Assembly (NCBI GenBank): GCA_002359895.1
Contig: DEOB01000004.1
Coordinates: forward strand, 1 to 64,000
Direction of reading: 5' to 3'
Source of the DNA: Stenotrophomonas sp. UBA2629
GTDB lineage: Bacteria; Pseudomonadota; Gammaproteobacteria; Xanthomonadales; Xanthomonadaceae
DNA length: 64,000 bases
In this document: piece by piece, positions 26,228-35,378 of the stretch
Layout: each line of letters starts with the position of its first letter
How positions within the stretch are numbered: position 1 is the stretch's first letter
The notes under the pieces: model-generated
What the model was told of the DNA's origin: nothing
The model's input: only the letters and a program-made list of their open reading frames with translations
Database searches by the model: none
Translations under genes and position numbers: made by a program

Positions 26228-26269
26228 CCCCTCTCCCGCTTGCGGGAGAGGGGTTGTGGTGAGGGCAGC
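26228..26269 (+). repeat. Extragenic palindrome, copy 3
   Basis: A perfect 12-bp palindrome CCCCTCTCCCGC-TT-GCGGGAGAGGGG with the tail TTGTGGTGAGGGCAGC, the same family as the copies at 19335 and 19642. A diverged relative lies at 62367-62390. Confidence 0.85.
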
Positions 26270-26427
26270 CCTTGCTTCAGCTCTCGCTCCCGCCTCTCTG
26301 CACACCGCGTGCAGACACCCAGCGCAACCCAAACACCACACAACGGTCACATGAATGTCATCGCCGCGCGGTAGAAGCGCTGGCGCACAGTGGCTACGGT
26401 AGCGGGCTTCCCAATCCGGTTACCGCC

Positions 26428-27501
26428 ATGCTTCGTTCGCTGGCGCTGGCTGGCGTCTGCGTGATGCTGGCTGGCTTTGCTCTTTCCTCTCCCGTCCCAC
26501 CGCTGTCGCTCAGCGAGCGCCTGGCCGCACCCGGCGGCACCTCGCCACTGGTACCCACCGCACGTATCGACGCCCTGCTCGCCCGCCTGCCGCATCAACA
26601 AGGCAGCGTTGCCGGCACCGATGGCGTCGCCCTGCACTGGCTGTCGTTCCAGCCCGGTGATTACCGGCTGGACTACCGCTACCTGGGCCGCGGTGAGCAC
26701 TTCCCCGAATTCTCGATGGACGCCTCCGCACCCGCACCCTCCACCACCGCACCACGCGGCACGGTGATCCTGCTGCACGGCTGGATGATGGATGGCGGCT
26801 CGCTGCTGCCATGGGCACTGGAACTGGCACAGAACGGCTACCGCACCATCGCGCTGGACCTGCGCAATCACGGCCGCTCCGGCCATGCCCCGTCCGGCTA
26901 TGGCACGCGTGAGGGCCAGGACGTGGTGGCTGCACTGCAGGCACTCAAAGCCGAAGGCCAGATCAGCGGCCCGGTGCATCTGCTCGGCGTGTCCTACGGC
27001 GCGGCCACGGCGATATTCGCAGCGCGCGAACTCGGCCCGCAGCTGCGCAGTGTGGTGGCGATGGAATCTTTCGATAACGCCGGCCAGGCCATCCGCACGA
27101 TGGTGCCGCACATGCTGTCGCGCCCACCCGAGCGCCTGAGCGACTACGTTGCCCTGCCGCTTGCCCGTTGGCAGTACGGCGGCCGTGGCCTGGACGATGC
27201 CATCGCCGCCACCGACCGCAAGCTTGGCCTTGATCTGGACCGCGTGGACGTGGGCCAGGCTCTGGCGCAGGTGCCGGCCTGCGTGCTGCTGGTACACGGC
27301 CGCGATGACGAACACATCCCGGTCGCGCAGGGCCGTGCCCTCGCCGCCGCCGCACCCCACGCGCGTTATCTGGAAGTGGCCGGCGAAGACCACCTCACCC
27401 TGCCGATGCGCCTTGACCGGCTTTCACCGGTGGTCAATGACTGGTTTGCGGAGGCCACCAGCGGCAACGGTTGCCCGGGCGCGCCACTGGCGATGCGTTG
27501 A
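26428..27501 (+). CDS. Secreted or membrane-anchored alpha/beta hydrolase
   Basis: 357 residues from the ATG at 26428. A hydrophobic N-terminus (LALAGVCVMLAGFAL) acts as signal peptide or anchor. The fold motifs are LLHGWMMDGG (oxyanion), the nucleophile elbow GVSYGA, Asp in HGRDDEHIP and His in GEDHLTLP. The substrate is unknown. It follows the TonB receptor on the same strand but is separated by repeats, so co-regulation is uncertain. Confidence 0.85.
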   Translation: MLRSLALAGVCVMLAGFALSSPVPPLSLSERLAAPGGTSPLVPTARIDALLARLPHQQGSVAGTDGVALHWLSFQPGDYRLDYRYLGRGEHFPEFSMDASAPAPSTTAPRGTVILLHGWMMDGGSLLPWALELAQNGYRTIALDLRNHGRSGHAPSGYGTREGQDVVAALQALKAEGQISGPVHLLGVSYGAATAIFAARELGPQLRSVVAMESFDNAGQAIRTMVPHMLSRPPERLSDYVALPLARWQYGGRGLDDAIAATDRKLGLDLDRVDVGQALAQVPACVLLVHGRDDEHIPVAQGRALAAAAPHARYLEVAGEDHLTLPMRLDRLSPVVNDWFAEATSGNGCPGAPLAMR

Positions 27502-27505
27502 CCGC

Positions 27506-28417
27506 TCAGGCGCGAGCAGCTTTTGCCCGCGCCGCGGCGCGAACACCCGCCACCGCAAACACCACCAGCCCCGACCAGATGAAGCAGAAGCCCACCAGCT
27601 GATTGGCATTGAACGGCTCACGCAGAATCAGCACGCCGATCAGGAACTGCAGCGTCGGCCCGATGTACTGCAGCAGCCCGACCACCGACAGTGGAATGCG
27701 GCGCACGCCATAGGCGAAGGCGATCAGCGGCACCGCGCTGACCACGCCGGCCAGTACCAGCAGCACATCGTTGCCCCAGCCCCAGCCAGACAGAAAACCG
27801 CCGCCGTGCCCAGCTTCGGCCCACAGCACGTAGCCCAGTGCCGGCAACACCATGAACAGGCTTTCCACGCCCAGCCCGGTCACGGCGTCCACCGCCACCA
27901 GCTTGCGCAGCAGGCCGTACAGGCCAAAGGTGATCGACAGGCCGATGGCAATCCACGGCGGGCGGCCGCTCTGCCAGGTCAGCCAGGCCACGCCCACCGC
28001 GGCCAGGCCGACCGCAAGCCACTGCAGCTTGCCCAGGCGTTCGCCCAGCACCAGCACGCCCAGCAGCACGCTCAGCAGCGGATTGATGAAGTAGCCCAGG
28101 CTGGTTTCGACCACGTGGCCGGCATTCACCGCCCAGATGTACAGGCTCCAGTTGAAGCTGATCAACAGGCTCGACAAGCCCAGCAGCCAGAACCGGCGCG
28201 GCGTGAGCCACACCTCGCGCAGCCAGCCCCAGCCGCGCGCAATTGCCAGGCCGCCGATCAGCAGCACCGCGCTCCAGACAATGCGGTGGGCGATGACCAA
28301 CGACGACGGCACTTCGATCAGCAACCGCCAGTACAGCGGAAACAGCCCCCACATGATGAAGGCCAACGTGGCGGCCAGCAGGCCGTTGCGGTGTTCGGTG
28401 GCAGCAGCGTTGTTCAT
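27506..28417 (-). CDS. rarD: RarD-type EamA transporter
   Basis: 303 residues from the ATG at 28417, which overlaps the stop of the upstream gene (ATGA). Ten transmembrane helices in two EamA repeats. FIMWGLFPLYWRLL and the PLLSVLLGVLVLGERL segment are typical of RarD, annotated as chloramphenicol-sensitive protein. It exports a small metabolite or drug of unknown identity. It forms a two-gene operon with the YedA-like gene. Confidence 0.87.
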   Translation of the reverse strand: MNNAAATEHRNGLLAATLAFIMWGLFPLYWRLLIEVPSSLVIAHRIVWSAVLLIGGLAIARGWGWLREVWLTPRRFWLLGLSSLLISFNWSLYIWAVNAGHVVETSLGYFINPLLSVLLGVLVLGERLGKLQWLAVGLAAVGVAWLTWQSGRPPWIAIGLSITFGLYGLLRKLVAVDAVTGLGVESLFMVLPALGYVLWAEAGHGGGFLSGWGWGNDVLLVLAGVVSAVPLIAFAYGVRRIPLSVVGLLQYIGPTLQFLIGVLILREPFNANQLVGFCFIWSGLVVFAVAGVRAAARAKAARA

Positions 28418-29313
28418 GCGCGTCGCATCCGGGCCAAGGTGATGACAACGACGCCAAGCAGAATCACCGCCATTGCACCGAGGTCCGATGAGCTGAAGCG
28501 CTCGTGCGCGATCCAGGTGCCCAGCGCCACCGCGATGACCGGGTTCACATAGGCATAGCTGCCAGCCAGCACCGGCCGCACGTTCTGCAGCAGCCACACA
28601 TAAGCGGTGAAGGCGACGATGGAGCCGAACACCGTCAGGTAGCCTACCGACAGCACACCCTGCAGGTTCGGCAAGCCCTCCAGGCGCTCGCCGCGCAGCA
28701 GGCCGACGGTGATCAGAATCACGCCACCGCACAGCATCTGCCCGGCAGCGGTCATGAACGGTGATGGCAGGTCACGCCCGCGCGACCAGATCGACCCGGC
28801 AGCCCAGCCCAGCGGCGCAATCAGCAGAAACACCAAGCCCATCGGCGTGGCAGTCAAGCTGCTGCCAGCGTTGAGCCACAGCACGCCGATGAAACCGATG
28901 CCGATGCCCAACCATTCGCCGCGCGTCACCTTGTCGCCGCGGAATGCGGAGAACAGCGCCATCCACAGCGGCACCGAGGCCACCGCCACGGCCGCCAGGC
29001 CCGAGGACACATCACGCTCGGCCATCACCACCATGCCGTTGCCGAAGAACAACAGGCACAGGCCCATCACCGCCAACGTCGGCCACTGCGCACGCGTGGG
29101 TGCGGGCATGCCGCGCCAACGCAGAAACGCGTACAGCACGCTGCCGGCAATGACGAAACGCGTGCCGGAGATCACCGACAACGGTGGCAGGCCACTTTCC
29201 AGTGCCAGGTGAATACCGAGGTAGGTGGACCCCCAGACCACATAGACCAGGAACAAGGCCAAGACGACAAGGCCGCTCTTGGGAGCAGCCGGCGAAAGCG
29301 TGGGGGAAGACAT
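28414..29313 (-). CDS. yedA: YedA-type EamA drug/metabolite exporter
   Basis: 299 residues with ten transmembrane helices and duplicated EamA domains. The N-terminus VVWGSTYLGIHLALESGLPP is characteristic of YedA. It is first in the operon with the RarD-like gene. The substrate is unknown; E. coli YedA is a putative amino-acid or drug exporter. Confidence 0.88.
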   Translation of the reverse strand: MSSPTLSPAAPKSGLVVLALFLVYVVWGSTYLGIHLALESGLPPLSVISGTRFVIAGSVLYAFLRWRGMPAPTRAQWPTLAVMGLCLLFFGNGMVVMAERDVSSGLAAVAVASVPLWMALFSAFRGDKVTRGEWLGIGIGFIGVLWLNAGSSLTATPMGLVFLLIAPLGWAAGSIWSRGRDLPSPFMTAAGQMLCGGVILITVGLLRGERLEGLPNLQGVLSVGYLTVFGSIVAFTAYVWLLQNVRPVLAGSYAYVNPVIAVALGTWIAHERFSSSDLGAMAVILLGVVVITLARMRRA

Positions 29314-29521
29314 GGGGCAGACACCACCATCAGGGGAACGCGAATTCTAGGCCAGTGCCCCGGCGTTATCAGCACGAAAAACAGCATGCTGTTTCCGCTC
29401 AGGCACCTACCAAGTCATTACATCGCCTGACATCCGTCTGCGGTACGGTGGCGCACGGCCAATGGGCCGCCAGATTCCCCACCCGCGCAGGCTCACCTCT
29501 GTGCAAGGAGACCTCTTTCAC

Positions 29522-30853
29522 ATGAGCACGTCCGCTGCCTTACCGGCACATTCCGAGCGCGCCGCTTTGCGCCGCTCCATCTCCAACACGCTCAAGGGCT
29601 CGGCCGGCAACCTGGTCGAGTGGTACGACGTCTACGTCTACACGGTGTTCGCGCTGTACTTTGAATCTCAGTTCTTCTCGGCCGCTGACCAAAACTCCAC
29701 GCTGTACGTGTGGGCGATCTTCGCGGCCACGTTTCTGATGCGCCCCATCGGCGCGTGGTACTTCGGCCGCTTCGCCGACCGCTTTGGCCGGCGGCGCGCA
29801 CTGACGGTGTCGGTGTCGATCATGGCCGGTTGCTCGTTCCTGATCGCCATCACGCCCACCGCATCGCAGATCGGCATCTGGGCGGCCATCATTCTGTTGC
29901 TGGCGCGCCTGCTGCAGGGCTTTGCCACCGGCGGCGAGTACGGCACCAGCGCCACCTATATGTCCGAGGCGGCCATTCCGGGGCGACGCGGCTTTCTGTC
30001 CTCGTTCCACTACGTCACCTTGGTCGGCGGCCACGTGCTGGCGCAGCTCACCTTGCTGGTCATGCTCAGCCTGTGGGACAAGCCGGAGATTTCGGCGTGG
30101 GGCTGGCGCATTGCCTTCGGCATCGGCGGCATTGCCGCACTGGTGGTGTTCTGGCTGCGCCGGACCATGGACGAATCACTGCAGGCCTCGGACATCGAAG
30201 CAGCCAAAGAAGGCCGCGCCAAGGCGTCAGGTTCCATGTACGAGCTGCTTGTTCACCAGTGGCGGCCGCTGCTGCTGTGCTTCCTGATCACCGCCGGCGG
30301 CACCGTGGCGTTCTACACCTATTCGGTGAACGGGCCGAAGATGATCCAAAGCGTGTTCGCCGGTAATGACGTGATGACCGGCACGCTGATCAACCTGGGT
30401 GTGCTGACCTTCCTGATGGTGCTGCAGCCTATCGGCGGCTGGCTGTCGGACATCGTCGGACGCAAGAGCCTGCTGGTGTTCTTCGGCGTCGGCGGCGTGC
30501 TTTACACCGGCTACATGGTGACCGCGCTGCCGCAGCAGCATGACCCACTGATGGCGTTTCTTATTCTGGCTATCGGCTTCGTCATCCTGACCGGCTACAC
30601 GTCAATCAATGCGGTGGTCAAAGCCGAACTGTTCCCCACCCATGTGCGTGCGCTGGGCGTGGGTTTTGGTTATGCGCTGGCCAACTCGCTGTTCGGTGGC
30701 ACCGCGCCGTTCCTGTATCAGACCGCGCTGAAGAGCGGCCACGTCAACCTGTTTGTCTGGTACGTCACGGCAGTGATTGCGGTGTCGCTGCTGGTGTATG
30801 TGTTCTTCCTGAAGAACAAGGGCCCCAACTGGCTGGACGGCACCCGCCAGTAA
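29522..30853 (+). CDS. MFS transporter, metabolite:H+ symporter family (KgtP-like)
   Basis: 443 residues from the ATG at 29522 (SD AAGGAG at about 29507). Twelve transmembrane helices. The MHS-family signatures are GNLVEWYDVYVYT at helix 1, the RPIGAWYFGRFADRFGRR loop 2-3 and LLARLLQGFATGGEYG at helix 4. KgtP imports alpha-ketoglutarate and its relatives take up other carboxylates. The substrate is not proven here. Confidence 0.9.
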   Translation: MSTSAALPAHSERAALRRSISNTLKGSAGNLVEWYDVYVYTVFALYFESQFFSAADQNSTLYVWAIFAATFLMRPIGAWYFGRFADRFGRRRALTVSVSIMAGCSFLIAITPTASQIGIWAAIILLLARLLQGFATGGEYGTSATYMSEAAIPGRRGFLSSFHYVTLVGGHVLAQLTLLVMLSLWDKPEISAWGWRIAFGIGGIAALVVFWLRRTMDESLQASDIEAAKEGRAKASGSMYELLVHQWRPLLLCFLITAGGTVAFYTYSVNGPKMIQSVFAGNDVMTGTLINLGVLTFLMVLQPIGGWLSDIVGRKSLLVFFGVGGVLYTGYMVTALPQQHDPLMAFLILAIGFVILTGYTSINAVVKAELFPTHVRALGVGFGYALANSLFGGTAPFLYQTALKSGHVNLFVWYVTAVIAVSLLVYVFFLKNKGPNWLDGTRQ

Positions 30854-30879
30854 GGCCCTCGGCGACACACCGCCGGTGC

Positions 30880-32532
30880 TCAGCGCCGTGCGGTGTCGCT
30901 AGCTTCGCGCGCGGCCTCAAACTCCGCGCCCTTGTCCCACACCGGCCAGCGGCGGCTGTTGGCCAGCTCCAGGCCCAGGTCGTAAACCAGCAGGGTATCC
31001 GCAGCCAGGCCACGCCCGTCCCACTGCGGTGACCACGCGTCGCAGGGCTGGTGATAGCACTTGGCGAAGTACGCATCACGCAACGCGCGGCCTGCGGCGA
31101 CGCCACCATCCAGCTTGTCCAAGCCGGCGCCCACGGTGATCGCGGGCACGCCCTTGCGGGCGAAAGCGAAGTGGTCGGCACGGTAGAAGAAACCGGCTTC
31201 CAGATTCGGGTCCGGCGACCAGCGGCGGCCGCGCGCCTTGGCCACGCGATCGACATCATTTTCCAGCGACACACGGCCCATGCCCCAGGTGGCGATGTCG
31301 GCGTTCTCGCCGTCCGGGCTGAACATTTCAATATTCAACACCGCCGCCGTGGTTTCCAGCGGGGCCAGCGGGTGCGCGGCGTAGTAGCTGGCGCCGAGCA
31401 GGCCCTTTTCCTCGGCCGTCAATGCCAGGAAGTACAGGCTGCGCTGCGGGCGCGGGCCGGCAGCAAACACGCGGCCCAGTTCCAGCACCGAGGCCACGCC
31501 GGTGGCGTTGTCCATGGCGCCGTGACGCACGGTCTGGCCGCTGGCATCGGGCTGACCGATACCAAACGCGTCCCAGTGCGCGGAGAAGATCACCGATTCC
31601 TGCGGGTGCGTAGCGCCTTCCAGCTTGGCCACCACGTTGCGGCTGACCACGCGCTCGCGCTCAACGTTGAACTTGGCCGACAGGCGCGCGTCGCCCAATG
31701 CAACCGGGCGGAAATCAGCCTGCATCGCTTTGCGCTTTTCCGCTTCGAAATCCAGTCCTGCCGCGCTGAAGATGCGCTCGGCCAATGTCCGCTGCACCCA
31801 ACCACGCAGCGGCGTGTGTGCGGCCTGCGCCTCTTGCGGGCTGCGCTCGATATCAAACAGCGGCGAGGTGCCCGACGCTTTCACTGTTGCCCACGGGTAA
31901 GCGGCCGGTGCGGTTTCATGCACGATCAACACGCCGGCGGCGCCGCGTCGCGCGGCTTCTTCAAACTTGTAGGTCCAACGGCCGTAATAGGTGACCGCCC
32001 TGCCGTCGAATGCCCCCGGCGCGTCGGCTTCAAAATCCGCATCGTTGATCAACACCACGGCAATCTTGCCGGCCAGGTCCACGCCCTTGTAGTCGTCCCA
32101 ATGGCGCTCCGGCGCGTCGATGCCGTAGCCGATGAACACCAGCGGCAGGTCTTTCTGATCGACCACACCCTGCGAGCGCAGGCTCTGCAAGGTGATGTCC
32201 TCACCGTTGACCAGCGGCTGCGGTTTGCCACCCAGTGACAACGTGGCGGTGACATCGCCCTTTACCGTGGCGCGTACCAGTGGCACTTCCTGCACCCAGC
32301 TGCCGTCTTTGCCACCTGGCTGCAGGCCGGCTTTACGGAACTCTTCCACCAGGTAATCGACGGTGCGCTGTTCACCGTTGCTTGCCGGGGCGCGGCCCTC
32401 GAATTCATCCGAAGCCAGAATGCGCACATGCCGCGACAGTGCCTCCGGGTCGATGCCGCCACCCGGCAGATCGTTGGCCGCATTGGCAATGCCACCGACA
32501 AACAGGCAGGACGAAAGCAGCAGGATGCGCAT
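30880..32532 (-). CDS. M28-family zinc aminopeptidase, secreted
   Basis: About 550 residues from the ATG at 32532, with signal peptide LLLSSCLFVGGIANA. A PA-type insert (about residues 100-250) precedes or interrupts the M28 catalytic domain. Zinc ligands and catalytic residues are visible in SAHWDAFG, GAMDNATG, LTAEEKGLLG, NIEMFSPDG and YHQPCDAW. It removes N-terminal amino acids from peptides in the periplasm or medium. It is convergent with the MFS gene, 26 bp apart. Confidence 0.9.
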   Translation of the reverse strand: MRILLLSSCLFVGGIANAANDLPGGGIDPEALSRHVRILASDEFEGRAPASNGEQRTVDYLVEEFRKAGLQPGGKDGSWVQEVPLVRATVKGDVTATLSLGGKPQPLVNGEDITLQSLRSQGVVDQKDLPLVFIGYGIDAPERHWDDYKGVDLAGKIAVVLINDADFEADAPGAFDGRAVTYYGRWTYKFEEAARRGAAGVLIVHETAPAAYPWATVKASGTSPLFDIERSPQEAQAAHTPLRGWVQRTLAERIFSAAGLDFEAEKRKAMQADFRPVALGDARLSAKFNVERERVVSRNVVAKLEGATHPQESVIFSAHWDAFGIGQPDASGQTVRHGAMDNATGVASVLELGRVFAAGPRPQRSLYFLALTAEEKGLLGASYYAAHPLAPLETTAAVLNIEMFSPDGENADIATWGMGRVSLENDVDRVAKARGRRWSPDPNLEAGFFYRADHFAFARKGVPAITVGAGLDKLDGGVAAGRALRDAYFAKCYHQPCDAWSPQWDGRGLAADTLLVYDLGLELANSRRWPVWDKGAEFEAAREASDTARR

Positions 32533-32629
32533 CGGGTTCACGGCAGGTACCAACAAGCAGGCAGAGCTGCAGATTCTACGGAGGAACGCACTGGAAAAGG
32601 AGACGAAGATGGCAAGCAAGGCGCGTGCG

Positions 32630-33562
32630 TCAACGTTTGTCGCGATCCAACCAGCATTCCAGCCCTTGTGCGTTGAGTTCGATATCCATCTGCAGGACGC
32701 GCAGCACTTCGGCGTCGCTCAACGTGGCATCGTGCCGGCGTGCATGTGCCACATACAGCGCATTCAGTGCATCCACCAGCGCGCGGTGCCGCTCGGGCAG
32801 TGCCGCGCATTGGCGACCAATGGCAACCATCGCATCGATCTGTTCGTGCAGATCACCGGCCAGGCGCGCGGCGTCCTCCACGCGGCCGTAATGGGTGAGA
32901 TACATCGCCTTCGGGTTGCGCGCCATCAACCGGTCGATGGACGCGTGCAGCGCATCGGGTTCGAACTGCACCGGCGAGGAGGTGGGAATGATGAAGGCAC
33001 CGGCATCGCCATCCAGTTCGCGATACGACAGCCCAAACGTGTCGCCGGTAAACCAGCTGCGGCTGGCTTCATCCCACACACAGAAGTGGTGACGCGCATG
33101 CCCCGGCGTGTCGATGCACAACAGTTCACGCCCAGCCAGCGATACCCGATGACCGTCTTCAGCCACCACCACGCGTTCGGCCGGTACCGGCACGATTTCA
33201 CCGTAGCTGCGCGCGATTTCCGCCTCACCGTAAACAGCCGTTGCGCCGGCGATCAGCCGTGCGGGGTCGATCATGTGCTGCGCGCCGCGCGGGTGCACCA
33301 CCAACCTTGCGTTGGGCAGGTGCCGCATCAACGCACCCGCACCGCCAGCGTGATCCAAGTGCACGTGGGTGACGATCAACCAGTCGATATCACCGGGCTG
33401 CAAACCGGCCTGCTGCACGCAGGCCAGCAGGTTGGGCAACGAGTGGCTGGTGCCGCAATCAACAAACGCGCCGCGTCCGTTGTGCACGATGAGGTAGGCC
33501 GCATCGAAATGGTCGCGCTGGAACGCGGTGTCGATGGTGTGGATGCCATGTTCAACGGACAT
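32630..33562 (-). CDS. MBL-fold metallo-hydrolase
   Basis: 310 residues. The metallo-beta-lactamase signature is THVHLDHAGG; a further metal ligand is the His of TPGHARHH and the Asp of FTGDTFG. A C-terminal helical region of about 90 residues follows the core. The THVHLDHAGG form and the later TPGHA suggest a thioesterase- or glyoxalase-like enzyme. The substrate is unknown. Confidence 0.85.
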   Translation of the reverse strand: MSVEHGIHTIDTAFQRDHFDAAYLIVHNGRGAFVDCGTSHSLPNLLACVQQAGLQPGDIDWLIVTHVHLDHAGGAGALMRHLPNARLVVHPRGAQHMIDPARLIAGATAVYGEAEIARSYGEIVPVPAERVVVAEDGHRVSLAGRELLCIDTPGHARHHFCVWDEASRSWFTGDTFGLSYRELDGDAGAFIIPTSSPVQFEPDALHASIDRLMARNPKAMYLTHYGRVEDAARLAGDLHEQIDAMVAIGRQCAALPERHRALVDALNALYVAHARRHDATLSDAEVLRVLQMDIELNAQGLECWLDRDKR

Positions 33563-33653
33563 CGGCGCAGCTCCCTGATGGACAGCCTCCGATCCTGACA
33601 GCCGCCCCGCCGGGCTTACATTCCACCTTGGTCGCAGACGCGCGGTGCCAGCG

Positions 33654-33941
33654 TTACAGCACGCGCGGGCGCAGCAGCAGCGCCAGCACCATCACTGCCA
33701 GAAAGCCGCCGTAGGCGTACAGCACCGCCATGATCTGCTTCCACAGGCCCTCGGCCACTTCGGCCGCACCCACGCGGTAGCCCCAGTGCATGAAGCCAAT
33801 GCTGACCAGCAAGGCCAGCACCAGCATGCCGCCATCAAACAGCGTGCGCGCGCGGTGCCGTGGTTGGCGGGGGAACCACCAATACAGCGCGCCCATCACG
33901 CAGAACCACGGAAGAAATAACAACAACGACAACCAGGCCAT
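33654..33941 (-). CDS. Small integral membrane protein, unknown function
   Basis: 95 residues from the ATG at 33941 (AGGAG 8 bases upstream). Three hydrophobic segments, with W/F-rich first segment LLLFLPWFCVMGALYWWF. I do not recognise the family. It lies 26 bp after trpS on the same strand, so it is likely co-transcribed. Confidence 0.7.
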   Translation of the reverse strand: MAWLSLLLFLPWFCVMGALYWWFPRQPRHRARTLFDGGMLVLALLVSIGFMHWGYRVGAAEVAEGLWKQIMAVLYAYGGFLAVMVLALLLRPRVL

Positions 33942-33967
33942 CGACGTGCTCCTTTCCGGGTCAGGGG

Positions 33968-35269
33968 TCAATCCTTGGCAGCGGCCTCACGCAGCGCCTG
34001 CAGTGCTGCAAGTACCGGCTCTGCTTCGCCTTCAATCTTGAACAGCTCGCTCTGCAGCGCATCGCCCTGCTCGGCCTGCTTGAGCACGGCGATCAGCTGG
34101 CCTGCATCACGCGGCGAATCAAAGCCCTCGCTCTGGATCAGCAGCTGGCCTTCGCCATCAAGCAGCTTGAAGTAGAAGCGGCCGTCTTTTTCACGGTACT
34201 GCTTGAACAGCGGCAACGCAGCCTTGGCTTCAACCACCGCCTTGGGCTTGTCGCCAGCGGCGGACAGATCACGCAGGCCCACGGCATGGCGCAGTTCTTT
34301 GAGCAGCGGAACAGCAAACTGCTCGCGCAACTGCTGCCCACGCTTACGCAGAATCGCTTCGATCTTTTCCGGCTCGGCCATCAACGCGTTGTAGCGCTCA
34401 CGCAGCGGGGTCAGCTCGCCATCAATGCGCTCAAACAACTGCTGCTTGGCATCACCCCAGCTGATGCCCTCGGCAAACGCTTTGGCAAAACCTGCGGTCT
34501 GCTCGGGCGTGGCAAAGGCCTGGTACATCTGGAACAACGCCGAGCCTTCGGTCGACTTCGGCTCGCCGGGCGCGCGCGAATCGGTGAGGATCGAAAACAC
34601 CAGCTTCTTCAGCTCATCGCGCGGCACGAACAGCGGGATGGTGTTGTGATAGCTCTTGCTCATCTTGCGGCCGTCCAGGCCGGCCAGCGTGGCCACCTGC
34701 TCGTCGATGATCACTTCCGGCAGCGCGAAATATTCCTTGCCGTACACGTGATTGAAGCGCTGCGCGAAATCGCGCGCCATTTCGATGTGCTGGATCTGGT
34801 CACGCCCCACCGGCACCTTGTTGGCGTTGAAGATCAGAATATCCGCTGCCATCAGCACCGGGTACATGAACAGGCCCGCGCTGACACCGGCATCGTCATC
34901 CAGCTGCTCTTCGCGGTTTTTATCCACCGCCGCCTTGTAGGCATGGGCACGGTTGAGGATGCCCTTGCTGGCGATGGCGGTGAGGAACCACATCAGCTCG
35001 GTGGTTTCCGGGATATCGCTCTGCCGGTAGAACCACACCTTGTCCGGGTCCAGGCCGCAGGCCAGCCAGCTGGCCGCAATCTCCAAGGTCGAACGCTGGG
35101 TGCGCTCGGGCTCCTGTGACTTGATCAGGCTGTGCAGGTCGGCCAGGAAGAAAAAGCTCTCGATATCCGAGGCACGGCTGGCGGCAATGGCCGGGCGGAT
35201 GGCGCCGACGTAGTTGCCCAGGTGGGGAGTACCGGAGGGGGTGATGCCAGTAAGGACGCGGGTAGTCAT
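33968..35269 (-). CDS. trpS: Tryptophanyl-tRNA synthetase with C-terminal extension
   Basis: 433 residues from the ATG at 35269. Class I synthetase that charges tRNA-Trp. The HIGH-like motif is PHLGN (in TPSGTPHLGNYVGA) and KMSKS is at residues 202-206. Bacterial TrpS is usually about 330-350 residues. Here about 90 extra residues follow, including FYFKLLDGEGQLLIQSEGF, which resembles the short DUF1508/YegP-type beta motif. I believe longer TrpS forms are common in Xanthomonadaceae, but the role of the tail is unknown. Confidence 0.93.
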   Translation of the reverse strand: MTTRVLTGITPSGTPHLGNYVGAIRPAIAASRASDIESFFFLADLHSLIKSQEPERTQRSTLEIAASWLACGLDPDKVWFYRQSDIPETTELMWFLTAIASKGILNRAHAYKAAVDKNREEQLDDDAGVSAGLFMYPVLMAADILIFNANKVPVGRDQIQHIEMARDFAQRFNHVYGKEYFALPEVIIDEQVATLAGLDGRKMSKSYHNTIPLFVPRDELKKLVFSILTDSRAPGEPKSTEGSALFQMYQAFATPEQTAGFAKAFAEGISWGDAKQQLFERIDGELTPLRERYNALMAEPEKIEAILRKRGQQLREQFAVPLLKELRHAVGLRDLSAAGDKPKAVVEAKAALPLFKQYREKDGRFYFKLLDGEGQLLIQSEGFDSPRDAGQLIAVLKQAEQGDALQSELFKIEGEAEPVLAALQALREAAAKD

Positions 35270-35378
35270 GTACGCAATTGTGACGGACGGATTAACCGGG
35301 CCAGTGTAACCGCCATGCGCCAACCCCGCTTTGCGCACCCGGCCGTTGATAGCCCTGTCCCTCACACAGGAGCCTGCC

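Larger units (their letters stand above)
26101..26427. other. Intergenic repeat region after the receptor gene
   Basis: 327 bp without a gene. It holds a hairpin-like CCACGGCGC...GCGCCGTGG (a likely receptor terminator near 26117-26143), three 20-bp direct repeats and an extragenic palindrome. Confidence 0.7.

Noticed and set aside
23518..26343. A 941-residue open frame on the minus strand
   Set aside because: It is antisense to the TonB receptor and composed of low-information Val/Ala/His stretches; no domain is seen.
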